Assembly (NCBI GenBank): GCA_027923505.1
Contig: BROI01000005.1
Span: 496,001 to 560,000, forward strand
DNA: 64,000 bases
From: Mayamaea pseudoterrestris
Lineage: Eukaryota > Bacillariophyta > Bacillariophyceae > Sellaphorales > Sellaphoraceae
Direction: 5' to 3'
Below, piece after piece: positions 29,160-40,388 of this stretch; position 1 is the stretch's first letter, and every line of letters begins with the position of its first letter. The position numbers and the translations under genes were made by a program. The notes beneath the pieces were generated by a model. The model did not search any database, was not told the origin of the DNA, and saw nothing but the letters and a program-made list of their open reading frames with translations.

Positions 29160-31855
29160 ATGGAGTTTTCCGCTGGCGGCGAAAGTCGCAAGACCAAAAG
29201 CACAAACCGGACGAATCGGCCCAAAATGCCTGGCACGACAGACTCTCCAAACGATTTTAATTATTCGGAGACGACCCGGAACAAGTCCGACGACTTTATG
29301 ACTGGGCCAAGTGTTGATGAGAGCGAGTCGACCGATCAGGGATCGCAAGGCAGAGTCGATAGCGACAATATTTTTTGTGAGAGTGGCGTTGTCATGGTCG
29401 CACGAAAACATCGTCACGCTGACCGAGAGACTCGGGGGCGGGTGGATCAGGGGCTCGGGAAGATAGATGACGGCGAGAGAGTGTCAAGCTTCTCAACCAC
29501 CATGCAAGCACCTGCCAAGAACTACGCTTCTACCAAGATGAACATTACTCATCAACATGTCGAGCCTCGCGCTGCCAAGAACTACGTTTCTACCAAGACG
29601 AACATTACTCATCAACGTATCAAGCCTCGCGCTACCGTCGCAGAGCAAGCTCCTCGTTCCAAGCCGAGCGACCGAGATTCGCTGTTGCAGTTGACTCCTT
29701 TGTGCAAAAGCACGCCCACGGAAATGTCCAATTTAATCGTCCTGGGTGTCGAGGAGGACGAAGACGTGCTCGAGGAGAGCGCGGCGATTAGTATGAAAGA
29801 CGAAGAGGCGATCAAGCAGGCATTGGACGTTGTCGAAGCACGGACATCCACCTTGGAGAAAACCACTAGTGATTTTGTAACTATGCAGCAATTTGACCGA
29901 GAACGCATGGATAGGGCCGAAAGACGCATGGACAAGGCCGACGCTGAGCGAGTTGAAGACAAGAAGATGATCGCTGATTTGGAAGAGCAGGTTCGCAACA
30001 TGCAGCAGCAGTTGACGGCGCTTTGTCACACTTTCGGCGATGGAATGAACAAGGCTGACCTCCAACTGTCTGAGGAGTGTGAGATGGATACGTTGCGACC
30101 AAAACTGAATTTGCAAATTCTGAAGCAAGCAGCAACTGATCGCGATTCGGCGAAGCTTGGGGAACAGCTACACGTGGCGAACGAGCGCCTTGACAGTCAG
30201 GTCCGCGAGCAACAATCCGCGTCTAAGACAACCTTCTTTGACGGAAAGCGCAAGACGAAGGTTAATGCCAAGCATAGTGAAAATGCAACGGACGTAGTAA
30301 ATGAAACTGTCTCGACATTGGTTGCCAACGCGGCTTATCAGGACGAAGCGGAGCCGGAAGTTGCCGAGAATTTTCTTGCTTTGCATAAGTTTCTGCGTCG
30401 CTTTCCATTAGATTGCATTAAATTGAAAGAGAAGTGCGGGATCTGTCAGCTTTTCTGTCTTTTTAAATGTCGGTTTCATGAGATTGTATATGATGAAGAT
30501 ATTGACGACGCAGTTACGACAACAGGTGACAATCACAGACACAGCTTGTCCCTTTTAGAGCTACAAGCGCTGCATGCCGTCGTCAGAGGAGCTGCGGTGA
30601 TCTGGATGAACAATCCAGAGACGCATTGGAATAGAATTGCTTGGTATGAGACGTTGAAGCGTGATCTTGCATTGAAGCGCTCAGAGCTAGACGAACATGT
30701 GAACAATTTGCAGACGCATGGCGAGTGCACTTGCGGTCTCGGCCCGGATTGCCCAATCCAGCAAGTCGCGCAGTATTGGGATGCTGATGATGACAAGAAC
30801 TTTGTAGCGGAAGTGACGGCGGCAGCCAATAAAAAGCTGACGCTTCCCGGCGATCGCAACCTCATGAACGGTGGCGTGGACGCAGCTGCAGGGGACTCGA
30901 ATTTAATTGCATTAACCAAGCTATGGCCGAGCCTCCCTCTAGGCCCAGGAAACTGGCGCTCTTATACAGGAAAGGAGCTTTCTTCCGCGGCGAGAGACAG
31001 ATACAGTCAGCCTATTTTTGTGCTTTTTTCCAAGCGACCCGAGTACTTGGCAAAGCTCCCAACGTACGAGTTGAAGGATTTATCCACAAGTGTGTCTGAG
31101 TTGACGATACTGGAGCTGCGAGCGCTGATTGCTTTTTTGGAAAGATACGCGTTTGTTTGGAAATTTGACAAGGATGCTAATAGCGACAGACTTGATTGGT
31201 ATGAGACGCTGAAGCACACGCTGGACGAAAAGCTCACGATAGATGCCAGCGAAACCCATGAACATTTGCAGATGGATATTGGTTCCAGCCGTGGTCGTGC
31301 CAGAGAATATCACCTGCATCCGTCTGCTGTTGGTGCTTTAGATTGTTTAAATGAATGCTTGTCAGCATCGGCGAAAGCTAGTGCGGCACCGACCAGTCGC
31401 TTGTGCGCGATGACCAACATGACGGCGGTAGAGACTGGTTTTTCCAACGACAGTGACACGACAGTTGCAGGCGAGCTCACATCAGCGGCATCGGAGGCAA
31501 AGATGATAGGCGCCAACATTTCTGTCTCGATATGTGCACCTGAGCCTGCCATTCGAAAATTGTTTCGGCCTACACCAATGCGTAATGACCATGACAATTT
31601 TGCATCTCCAACAACTACCGCTAGAGCACAAAGTGGTTCCACTGACAGTCTGCAAAAAGACGGTGATTATCGCAATCAAGCGCTGTCGAACTCGGTGAAT
31701 CTATCGAACAGCTCTGTAAAAGGTCTCTTCAGCATTTCTCGACGAGCGGGTAGCCATGAGACTGATCTAATTTTGCCAATCTCTCACGAGAAAGCAGAAT
31801 ATGCGCCATCCAATATGGACGCTAGCTTTGAGACTTTGACTCATTTTGTCGATGC
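29160..31855 (+). CDS. Unknown module-repeat protein, 5' portion (interrupted gene)
   Basis: Left part of a gene split by a Copia insertion; the reading frame matches that of the part at 37008. I do not recognise the family. From ATG 29160: a disordered N-terminus with a tandem ~20-residue repeat (AKNYxSTKxNITHQ twice, near 120-160), a coiled coil (about 215-300), then two copies of a module of about 100-130 residues. Copy 1 (about 405-525): LSLLELQAL, IAWYETLKRDLALKRSELD, GECTCGLGPDCP. Copy 2 (about 615-705): LTILELRAL, AFVWKFD, LDWYETLKHTLDEKL, without the cysteine end. The CxCGLGxxCP pattern suggests metal binding. Codons beyond 31855 belong to the LTR. Confidence 0.6.
31851..31855. repeat. 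5-bp target-site duplication (left)
   Basis: GATGC directly before the 5' LTR; the same 5 bp follow the 3' LTR at 37003-37007. Standard for Copia integration. Confidence 0.93.
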
Positions 31856-32160
31856 TGTTGAGAGTAAATACGTTTTGCATGAGACTTGGCTATGTAACTG
31901 ATGGGAAAGTATATGTGCCCGAGAAGGGGCGAAGGGATTCGCTAAGTGGGTCCTAAGTAATTGAGTGAATGATACAGTCAGCTGTTCTGACTGTCTAAGT
32001 GGAGGTCCGTGGGCGACCGAGATATAGGCTATGAGCGAAGTAGGTTGGCGAGGGTGCGGATGCACCTCGACCAGGTTTGAAATAATAAAGATCACTCTTT
32101 TCTATGGCAACAACAGGTTGTAGAACATACTAGTAGCAATTTTCTGAAGACCTTCCAGCA
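31856..32160 (+). repeat. Copia-1 5' LTR
   Basis: 305 bp, TGTTGAGAG to CTTCCAGCA, identical to 36698-37002. Confidence 0.95.
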
Positions 32161-32233
32161 TTTCTCGAGAAAGATTCGTGGACTGGGTCTCGGAAAGAAG
32201 TAAGAGAAAGGTCAGGAACAAGGAGACTGCGCC

Positions 32234-35200
32234 ATGACGGATACTATCAAGACGTCGGTGGGCAAGCTCGCTGAGTTCAGTGGAAACCAAGAGGACTTCA
32301 TCACATGGAGACTAAGGTCAAACGCCGTATTGGCGTGCAACGAAGTGTTGCAATATTGTGGGACAACCAAGCATTCCAGTCTACCAAGGACGGAGGAATC
32401 AACGGACGTGTCGCCACACAGTGACGCGCAAAAGTTAGCGGTCAAGAGGAACAGCAAGGCAGTCGCCATGCTGGTGCAGGCGTTCAAGAAGGATTCGCTA
32501 TTGCTATTATATCACCAGTGCTGCACGAGCGACTGGCCGACGGGTCTAGCCTCCGATCTCATGAAGAGGCTTCAAGACAGATACCAACCGAATGACGCAT
32601 TGACGGGCATCGAGTTGGAGCAGGCTATTCAAGCCATCAAGGACGTATCAGCGACAAGTAATCCTGAAGTCCTATTCGATGCGATCGATCGGGTCGCCAT
32701 CAAGTTCGCGACGTCAAGTGTTAAGCTCACTGAGTCGCAGAAGGAAGTAATCATCTGGCAGCGTTGTCAGAAAGTGTACGCAAACGTGCTGACGTCACTT
32801 CGCATCAACTATCGAGAGAGTCTAACGACAGACCTGATGAGACAGAACATCCTCGATGAGTATCGCTCCCGTCACGGATGGAGTGACGAGAAGAAAGGGA
32901 ATGACGACGACAGTGACAGTGGGGATCAAGCGCTTGCGGCATTCACCGGCAACTGTAACAAGTGCGGAAAGAAAGGACATAAAGAACGCGACTGTCGTTT
33001 GAAGAAGAACAACAACAACAACAATAATAACAGGAACAATAACAATGGAGGCAACCGGATCAACGGAAGCTGCAACAACTGCGGCAAGCCAGGACACAAG
33101 GCGGTCGATTGCTTCGACAAACCAGAGAATGCTGCGGCAAAGGCGGCATGGTTCAAGAAAATAAAGAGCAAAGAAAGGAACAATGGCGGAAGCGGCGGAA
33201 GCGGAAGCAATGGAGGTGGAAACAGAAACCAAGAGCAAGCGAACGCTGGCTTCGAGTTCGTTTGTATGGCAGTCAACAGTATGTCGACGGTCAACAACGA
33301 CAGCAGTCTTTGGATATCGGATAGCGCTTGTACAAGACATATAACAAACAACAAGGTTGGTTTGAGCAACACACGTCCGGTCGGCAACGGCGACGGAGTG
33401 AAAGGGATCAATGGCGAGCTACTCGAGTGTGAGCTCATTGGAGATTTAAAAGGGATCGTCTGCAACAAAGACGGAAAGGAATTGTACACGACGTTGATGA
33501 AACCAGTGCAGTATTCAAAGACGGCATACGGCAACCTCTTTAGTGAGGCCAAGATGATTAAGGAAGGATGGAGCATCACGAAGGAACGCGAGCGGACCAT
33601 CATGAAGAAGGGAGAGCACAGGTTGGTGTTTGATATACCGATCCATCAAGGCGGTGGAGTCATGCACGCTATAAGAATCAAGCGTGACGAAAGCATAAAG
33701 AACGAGGTGGCAAATGCAGCTATCGATATAATGACTGTCCATGATCGACTCGGGCATCCAGGGCAAGAGATGACCAAGCAAGTGGCAGCGCATCTAGGAT
33801 GGGAAGTCGAGGGGTCAATGACTCCATGCGCTTCATGCGCAGTTGGAAAGGCAAGACAAAAGAATATAAAGAGAGAAGAACCAGCAGGCAAGGCTGACGT
33901 ACCGAACGGACGAGTCTTTGTGGACTGCGCGGTATTAAAGGCAAGCGACAGCAGCAAGAAGATCAAGAAGAGCGTGTGGATTATGATCGTTGATGAGTAC
34001 AGTGGACTCAAACATTCCTATTGTTGCGAAACAAAGGATCAAATGCCAAAGATAGTTTGCAGTCGCTTCTTGATTTGGAAGAACGAAGGCAAGCCAGTCA
34101 AGATCGTAAGGATGGACAACGCAGGCGAAAACCAAACATTAAAGGAGCTGGCGAATGGAACGGAGTACAATCTTGGAATTAAGTTTGAATTGACTGCGGC
34201 AAGAACGCCTCAGCAGAACCACTTGGTAGAGGTGGGTTTCAATACCATAAAGGGAAGGAGTCGGGCGTTGCTCTGTCGAGCAAACGTGCCGCAAGGCGTG
34301 CGATGGAAATTCATGCCACACTTGGTAGTAACGACTACTAAGCTTGAAGGATTGGCGGTCATTACTATTGACGGCGTCAAGCAAACTCGGTACGAGCACT
34401 GGGGAGCGGAGATTCCCGCATGGGCGCCGCAGCTGTCACTAAGATGGGGAATGGCAGTCGTCGTTAAGACTGCAACCAAGACGACATCAAACGATATGGA
34501 CAAGGGAGCCATTGGAATGTTCATTGGCTTATCGGATGAGCATGGAGGAGACGTGATTCAAGTATGGAATCCGAAGACGAATCGAGTCTGTCTAGTTAGA
34601 GACTGGTCGTCACTCAAACGCTGGTATTACAACGAACCCAACAAGGAGCTGCGTGAACTAAAGGAACAGCAGCAGCCAGAAGAATGGGAGTGGGACCCCG
34701 ACGCTGAACTTGCGGAGCGCGAAGCTAAGGAAGAGCAAGAAGAAGAAGAAGAAGATGAAGAGGCCGAGCAAGAAGGAACGAATGAAGAGGAAGAAGGCGG
34801 CAGAAGCGGTACGACACGCTCAGGACGCGCAGTAAATCCTCCTCAACGTTTGATTGAAGAGATGGCAGCGGCAGCATGGCATACTGAGGTTGCGGAGCGA
34901 GCGCTTGTCGTCTACCCTCAAGAGAATGAGTATAATGCGGGGATCCTACAAGCAATGGATACGGACGAGTACGTTCCGATATACAAGGAAGAGGTCAGCT
35001 GGGTTGGAGCAGGGATTGGTGGCGGATTCACCAACACCAACGAGCTGCAGACTATCAAGTACGAAGACGCAATGGCTGGTCCTAACAAGAAAGAATGGGA
35101 GGCAGCGCTCGATCGCGAGCGAGCGAACGTGGAAGGCAAAGGAACCTATGAGGTCGTGCCGCGTTCATCAATGCCAGCAGGAACGAAACTGATCGGCAAC

Positions 35201-36679
35201 ACATACGCTTTTAAGAAGAAAGCGAACGGCATTTACAAAGCCAGATTGGCAGCGCAAGGATTCATGCAGATTCCAGGCAAGCACTACAACCCCAAGCATG
35301 TGTCATCACCCGTCGTGATGGATTCGACGATACGCTTGGTGCTTGGCCTAATGCTGATGGCAGGATGGGGAGCAGAGATAATGGACGTGCGAGGCGCGTT
35401 CCTACAAGGAGAGTTTCTGGACAACGAAGAGCTCTATATGAAGATGCCGAAAGGATTTGAAAAGCATCATCCACCTAACTCGGTGTGCAGAATGCTGCGG
35501 CCGTTGTACGGATTTATACAAGCGTCATACGCCTTCTGGGTGGCGCTATGGAAAGCGATGCAAAGGATGGGATACGCGAAGAGCAAGGCGGATCCATGCT
35601 TGTACTTTAAATGGACAGCAATTGGACTGTCAATCTGGATGAGCTTCATCGACGACTGTTTCAATACGGGTCCAGATAAGCTGATTGCAATTGCGAAGAA
35701 CAAGATGAACGAAGAGTTCGATATGGAGGATCTAGGGGAGATGAAAGAGTACGTCGGATGCAAGATTGAAAGGAATAGGGAGGAACGGTCCCTCAAGATT
35801 ACGCAACCAGTCATCATTCAAAGCTTGAAGGACGAGTTTGAATTGTCAGAAGGAGGCGAGGAGCCTCGAACACCAGCAGAACCAGGAACGGTTCTAGTGA
35901 AAGGAAAGCCGACTGAGTCACCTGAGCTGCACTCTATGTACAGATCAGCTGTGGGCAAGCTGCAGTGGGTGAAGCGCCAGACGAGGGCGGATTTGGTTAA
36001 CGCGGTAAGAGAGTTATCGAAGTGGGTATCGGGCCCATCGGCTGCTCATTTAAAAGCAGTCGACAGATGCATGAGGTACACTCTTGCAACAAAGAACAGA
36101 GGCGAGGTCATGAAGGCGGACGCCGAATGGGATGGAAGCCCAGAGCATGAGTTTGTTCTGTGGGCAGTGAGCGACTCTGATCACGCAAAGGATCCAGACA
36201 GTCGCCGCAGTATTACGGGGTATTGCACGTTTATGCACGGCATGCCTATCGTCAGAAAAGGGAAGCAACAGGAGTTTGTGACTCTATCGCCAACTGAGTC
36301 GGAGCTCGTTGGAGAAACGGAAGCGGTAAGGGACTTGCTCGCGCACAAGAAGCTGCTCGAGTCAATCGGTTTGAAAGTCAAGCTCCCAATGAAAGTCATG
36401 GGAGACAATAGAGGCGTCAAGGAGCTGATGGAGAATCAGTCTACAGGCGGGCGAACGAGGCACATTGATGTGCGCTATTACTTTCTGCGTGAGTTGCAGG
36501 AAGAAGGAATCATTGAGTTGGTTTGGATCCCAGGCAAGACGAACCCTGCGGATCTCTTCACCAAGAATTTGGGAGGAAGTGACTTTGAGCGTCACACGGC
36601 TCGATTCACTGGAGTGGACGAGTACATGCGGTTGATAGACCGCGCTGGAGAAGAAGGCGTGAGCGCCGACGAGGAATAG
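32234..36679 (+). CDS. Copia-1 gag-pol polyprotein
   Basis: One frame of 1481 residues from ATG 32234. In order: a UBN2/gag-like N-terminus; two CCHC zinc knuckles (about 241 and 280: CNKCGKKGHKERDC, CNNCGKPGHKAVDC) separated by an Asn-rich linker; protease (WISDSACTRH, about 360); integrase zinc-binding region (HDRLGHPG ... CASCAVGK) and core (DNAGEN, PQQNHLVE); an acidic linker; reverse transcriptase (DVRGAFLQGE, FIDDCF); RNase H (SDSDHAKD, TESELVGETEAV, HIDVRYYFLRE, NPADLFTKNL). A Copia family member. Confidence 0.95.
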   Translation: MTDTIKTSVGKLAEFSGNQEDFITWRLRSNAVLACNEVLQYCGTTKHSSLPRTEESTDVSPHSDAQKLAVKRNSKAVAMLVQAFKKDSLLLLYHQCCTSDWPTGLASDLMKRLQDRYQPNDALTGIELEQAIQAIKDVSATSNPEVLFDAIDRVAIKFATSSVKLTESQKEVIIWQRCQKVYANVLTSLRINYRESLTTDLMRQNILDEYRSRHGWSDEKKGNDDDSDSGDQALAAFTGNCNKCGKKGHKERDCRLKKNNNNNNNNRNNNNGGNRINGSCNNCGKPGHKAVDCFDKPENAAAKAAWFKKIKSKERNNGGSGGSGSNGGGNRNQEQANAGFEFVCMAVNSMSTVNNDSSLWISDSACTRHITNNKVGLSNTRPVGNGDGVKGINGELLECELIGDLKGIVCNKDGKELYTTLMKPVQYSKTAYGNLFSEAKMIKEGWSITKERERTIMKKGEHRLVFDIPIHQGGGVMHAIRIKRDESIKNEVANAAIDIMTVHDRLGHPGQEMTKQVAAHLGWEVEGSMTPCASCAVGKARQKNIKREEPAGKADVPNGRVFVDCAVLKASDSSKKIKKSVWIMIVDEYSGLKHSYCCETKDQMPKIVCSRFLIWKNEGKPVKIVRMDNAGENQTLKELANGTEYNLGIKFELTAARTPQQNHLVEVGFNTIKGRSRALLCRANVPQGVRWKFMPHLVVTTTKLEGLAVITIDGVKQTRYEHWGAEIPAWAPQLSLRWGMAVVVKTATKTTSNDMDKGAIGMFIGLSDEHGGDVIQVWNPKTNRVCLVRDWSSLKRWYYNEPNKELRELKEQQQPEEWEWDPDAELAEREAKEEQEEEEEDEEAEQEGTNEEEEGGRSGTTRSGRAVNPPQRLIEEMAAAAWHTEVAERALVVYPQENEYNAGILQAMDTDEYVPIYKEEVSWVGAGIGGGFTNTNELQTIKYEDAMAGPNKKEWEAALDRERANVEGKGTYEVVPRSSMPAGTKLIGNTYAFKKKANGIYKARLAAQGFMQIPGKHYNPKHVSSPVVMDSTIRLVLGLMLMAGWGAEIMDVRGAFLQGEFLDNEELYMKMPKGFEKHHPPNSVCRMLRPLYGFIQASYAFWVALWKAMQRMGYAKSKADPCLYFKWTAIGLSIWMSFIDDCFNTGPDKLIAIAKNKMNEEFDMEDLGEMKEYVGCKIERNREERSLKITQPVIIQSLKDEFELSEGGEEPRTPAEPGTVLVKGKPTESPELHSMYRSAVGKLQWVKRQTRADLVNAVRELSKWVSGPSAAHLKAVDRCMRYTLATKNRGEVMKADAEWDGSPEHEFVLWAVSDSDHAKDPDSRRSITGYCTFMHGMPIVRKGKQQEFVTLSPTESELVGETEAVRDLLAHKKLLESIGLKVKLPMKVMGDNRGVKELMENQSTGGRTRHIDVRYYFLRELQEEGIIELVWIPGKTNPADLFTKNLGGSDFERHTARFTGVDEYMRLIDRAGEEGVSADEE

Positions 36680-36697
36680 CCGTCTCATGGCGGAGCG

Positions 36698-37002
36698 TGT
36701 TGAGAGTAAATACGTTTTGCATGAGACTTGGCTATGTAACTGATGGGAAAGTATATGTGCCCGAGAAGGGGCGAAGGGATTCGCTAAGTGGGTCCTAAGT
36801 AATTGAGTGAATGATACAGTCAGCTGTTCTGACTGTCTAAGTGGAGGTCCGTGGGCGACCGAGATATAGGCTATGAGCGAAGTAGGTTGGCGAGGGTGCG
36901 GATGCACCTCGACCAGGTTTGAAATAATAAAGATCACTCTTTTCTATGGCAACAACAGGTTGTAGAACATACTAGTAGCAATTTTCTGAAGACCTTCCAG
37001 CA
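36698..37002 (+). repeat. Copia-1 3' LTR
   Basis: 305 bp, identical to the 5' LTR; followed by the GATGC target duplication at 37003-37007. Confidence 0.95.
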
Positions 37003-37007
37003 GATGC

Positions 37008-38103
37008 TCCTCCGAGCGTGATTCGAGGCGGCGTCGATTACGACTGTAGTCAACCAGATCATGATCTTAATAAATCCACAGTGTTGAGGGGTGAGGGGGC
37101 TGGTTCGCCACGAGAGCGTCATCAAGTAAGCAGCAATACTGGACGCATTGTTTGCTGTGTGGCCAATGTCAATCGCGGTAGCAAAAACCATTTTTTGCGC
37201 GGCACAGCTGGTGGGACGAACAATAGTGACATTACTTGCGAAGAAGGTAGCGCAGATCTTCAAGTGATCGATGCACAGACATCTGATGAAGATGATTTTA
37301 CCTACAGCAATCACGACAATGAATCAATCGACGATTCGCCAGCAGTTGACCCTCTGTACTTAGACCGCTGCGAAAATACAATTATCCGTGATGAGATTGT
37401 TGAAATGCGTCCAGAAGTCATAACGCATTCCTTCACCAAGCACACCAGCGACATTTACACGGCAAGCCATGTACACGAGTCTTCTTCAGAAGTATTGCTT
37501 GGAACTGGCGATAGCATTATGTCAGAATCGAAGAACTTGTTCGGACATGGAGACGAAACGTATACCACCGCATCGATGGCGGTTGGCAGAAGCGGAATCG
37601 GCGCGTTTGATACCGAAGTTGAGGCGGCAGTTGCTTCAGACTATGTCGCAAATGACCTTGCCCTTAAAAAAATTTTATCTCTCATTCCTACCATGCCGGG
37701 TGGGCATATCACGCACTCTGGTAGCCGGCTTCCGAGCAATTTGCGAGAAAAATTTTGCCCCTATGTCTTCAATCTTTTTCGCAAGACGCCTGACGAACTA
37801 GTAGAGCTTTCAGAATTTACGTTTCTTTTGGCACCCACGGATGAATTGACATTGCTGGAGCTCCGAGCTCTGCTTGCGTCTTTCCGAGAAGTGGCGTTTA
37901 AGTGGAAGCTTGATCATACGTCATATAAAAGCCAACTCGATTGGTTTCAAAGCTTGCAGGGTAATTATCACAAGAAGCGTTCGGCGTTCGACAACCACGT
38001 GCACGAGCACTCGCAAACCGAAGGTCGGTGCAGTTGTGGTTTGGGTTCTGCATGTCCACTCGAACAAGACGCAGTATACGAGGCGATCCTTCTGACTGAA
38101 TGA
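37008..38103 (+). CDS. Unknown module-repeat protein, 3' portion (interrupted gene)
   Basis: Right part of the gene begun at 29160; across the target duplication the codons continue in the same frame (FVDA then PPSVIRGGVDY). It ends at the stop 38101-38103. After a disordered acidic stretch it carries the third module copy (about 37750-38080): FCPYVFNLFRKTPDELVEL, LTLLELRALLASFREVAFKW, LDWFQSLQGNYHKKRSAFD and the cysteine end GRCSCGLGSACPLEQ. The frame shows no decay, in line with a recent insertion. With the element present, the product would be truncated inside the LTR soon after residue 898 unless the whole element is spliced out, for which there is no evidence. Confidence 0.6.
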
Positions 38104-39055
38104 TCAAGTCGTGCGGGCATTATGCACCATTCCTTTCTGTTGCTATCACAACCACTATAGTAAGCATAACCGTGATATACTAGCAATTATGTATGTGTCA
38201 CATTACTCGATGACAGCTTGGACGAATAATGTGGTGATCTTGGTGCCATACCGGCATGTTTTATTGCTTCTCGAGTTTCTTTGACCACGAGTTCTGACGC
38301 ATGTACCAGCACTTCACTAATTGTCAACCTTAATTGCGTCTATATTTCATTGGGAGCTTGAGGGCTGAAGTTAGATAACCGACGGATGGTGCGGAAAAAA
38401 TCTAAGAGTGGCCTGAAAGCGATTTGGCTCAGATGTCGCTTGTCGGACCTGCCATGGCGTAGTCGTCGGCGGGATATAGGCGTGGTGCACGGAGATGGTC
38501 CGTGTTGCTACCGCTGACGCAGGAGTGCATATTCCGCAGAGCAAGGTTCAATGGTGGCCAGTGTTTGTCGATCTGTGACTTTGAGCCAATACGTTTCCAG
38601 GTGTGTTGGTCACAATTTTGTCGCGTCATAAGTGATGCGCGAGTTGGGCTGACATGCTTGCGACGTGGGATCTGAACCAGACGAGCACCGGTAAGTTGGA
38701 ATATGAGGTAGAATGTAGCGCAGAGACTGGGCGCGGATGGGTAAGGCAGCTGGAGTTTCGCGTACCGGGCTCCTGGAAGTCGGTGCCATCACGCCAACGT
38801 GCTAATGATGCAGGATAGCTACCAGACGCTCTCTTGCTAAGACTACATGACTGCCAATCTATTGCAACCGCCCACTGATAGACCAACTCGCCGCCATTCA
38901 ACTCCAACAGCTGGGTCACTGCCTCGCGTTTGATATGACCGGCGAATGCAGGTTCGAGCGTGCCAGTACCGCAGCGACTTTGACAGATTCGTTCCAACGC
39001 CATCATCCATCACAGTTCTCCATTGTTTGATCTCTGGTGCCACACCAACACGACC
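38104..39055. other. Intergenic, 952 bp
   Basis: Between the module-repeat gene and the protease gene. Short open frames on the minus strand (38429-39127) look random and show no recognisable protein. Nothing supported here beyond the presumed protease promoter. Confidence 0.45.
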
Positions 39056-40388
39056 ATGTTCATGACGAAACTGTCCATTGTTAGTCTTCTGTTTGCTCTT
39101 TTGCCAAAAATTGACGCAGAGTACCACAACGAGATCAAGGTTTGTGCTGTAGTATCGTGAATATCTTCAAGGTCGTTCAGAATTCTCACTCACCACGATT
39201 TGTTTCTCGCATGTCCATTTCAACGCTCATGTCGAAAGCTTCGCTCTGATGCCGTTCACAACGATTATACATCGCCCTTGCCGCACGAGTACTTTCAGGC
39301 TAGTAGCCTGCCAGCATCGTTCAACTGGGGCGACGTTGGTGGCGTTAGCTACTTGACCCATTCGCTGAACCAGCACATTCCTCAGTATTGTGGCAGCTGT
39401 TGGGCCCATGGAGCGCTCTCGAGTTTAGCGGATCGCATCAAGATTGCTCGTCTTGGTCAAGGTGACGATATCAATTTGAGCATTCAATTTATTTTGAACT
39501 GTGGAAGTGATCAAGCTGGCTCATGCCATGGCGGCTATCACACGTCGACCTTTGAGTTTATCAAGAAGGTTGGATTCGTTCCTTATGATACCTGCATGAC
39601 ATATCTTGCTTGCTCCAAGGAGTCGACCGACGGAATTTGTCCTCATTTGGACATGACATGTGACATTTATCCCAGCCAGAGGTCTGGTGGTTTCGAGATT
39701 GCCCCGTCCAGCATGGCCAATGTTTGCCGCACCTGCGACACGTTCGCTGGGATGGGAGGTGCATGTGTTGAGATTGACATGTTTCCTAATGCTACCGTTG
39801 CCGAATACGGAATGATTGATTACGACGACAATGCCGTGCATCGTATCATGACGGAGATTTTTGTCCGTGGACCAGTGGCGGCGACGATCAATGCCGAGCC
39901 CATTGTCGGCTATAAAGGCGGAGTGTTCACGGATGACTCGCATTCGCAGCGCACAAACCATATAGTATCCATTGTCGGATGGGAGACAAATTTGAAGACT
40001 GGAACGATGGCTTGGGTGGTCAGGAACTCTTGGGGGTACGACCTTAACATTGGTTTGATTTGTCGCAGGCACGCGATGCAAAAGATCTCACTTCACCATT
40101 TTTTCAAAAAATCTCAGGCAATATTGGGGCGAGATGGGAATGATGCGCATTGAAGCAGGCAAGAACTTGCTGGGCATTGAAGGAGAAGTTGCGTGGGCGA
40201 CGCCAGGAACATTTACGGTGCACAACTTTCCATGCTCGGAGGACGGGAAGAATTGCGTCATTCGAGATGCCGTCGCGACTGAACAGTATCAAGATCCTTC
40301 TAAAGATCAATTGAAAGTCCAGCAGCATTTGAAGGTTTTGGAGCCTACAAATTTGGCTGCTGCCAACAGACGTCGCGTTCGTGCTTAA
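39056..40388 (+). CDS. Papain-family cysteine protease, cathepsin Z/X-like
   Basis: C1A peptidase, probably lysosomal/vacuolar or secreted. Exons 39056-39139, 39239-40035 and 40118-40388; introns 99 and 82 bp; 383 residues. Exon 1 is a signal peptide (KLSIVSLLFALLPKIDAEY). Cathepsin-Z features: short propeptide, PHEYFQASSLPASFNWGDVGGVSYLT, the active-site block NQHIPQYCGSCWAHGALS with nucleophile C82, CHGGYHTSTFEF, the histidine in TNHIVSIVGWE and the asparagine in VVRNSWG. The last intron splits that NSWG glycine codon and continues QYWGEMGMMRIEAG. The exon 2 acceptor (AAAG) is weak but is the one that keeps phase. A ~60-residue C-terminal tail beyond the fold is unusual. Confidence 0.87.

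Larger units (their letters stand above)
31856..37002 (+). mobile_element. Ty1/Copia LTR retrotransposon 1, looks whole
   Basis: 5147 bp, with two 305-bp LTRs starting TG and ending CA, no differences between them by eye, a 5-bp target duplication and one long open gag-pol frame. The domain order protease, integrase, reverse transcriptase, RNase H defines Copia. Identical LTRs mean insertion very recently. It sits inside the module-repeat gene in the same orientation. Confidence 0.96.

Noticed and set aside
31856-31901. C-terminal tail VESKYVLHETWLCN of the module-repeat protein
   Set aside because: These codons are LTR sequence, repeated at 36698; they are not native to the gene.
32822-33603. 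Long minus-strand open frames opposite the Copia-1 gag region
   Set aside because: They are antisense shadows of Asn/Gly-rich and zinc-knuckle codons; the translations are Leu/Val/Ser-biased low complexity.
38429-39127. Overlapping minus-strand frames between the module-repeat gene and the protease
   Set aside because: Each is short, composition is random and no protein family is recognisable.
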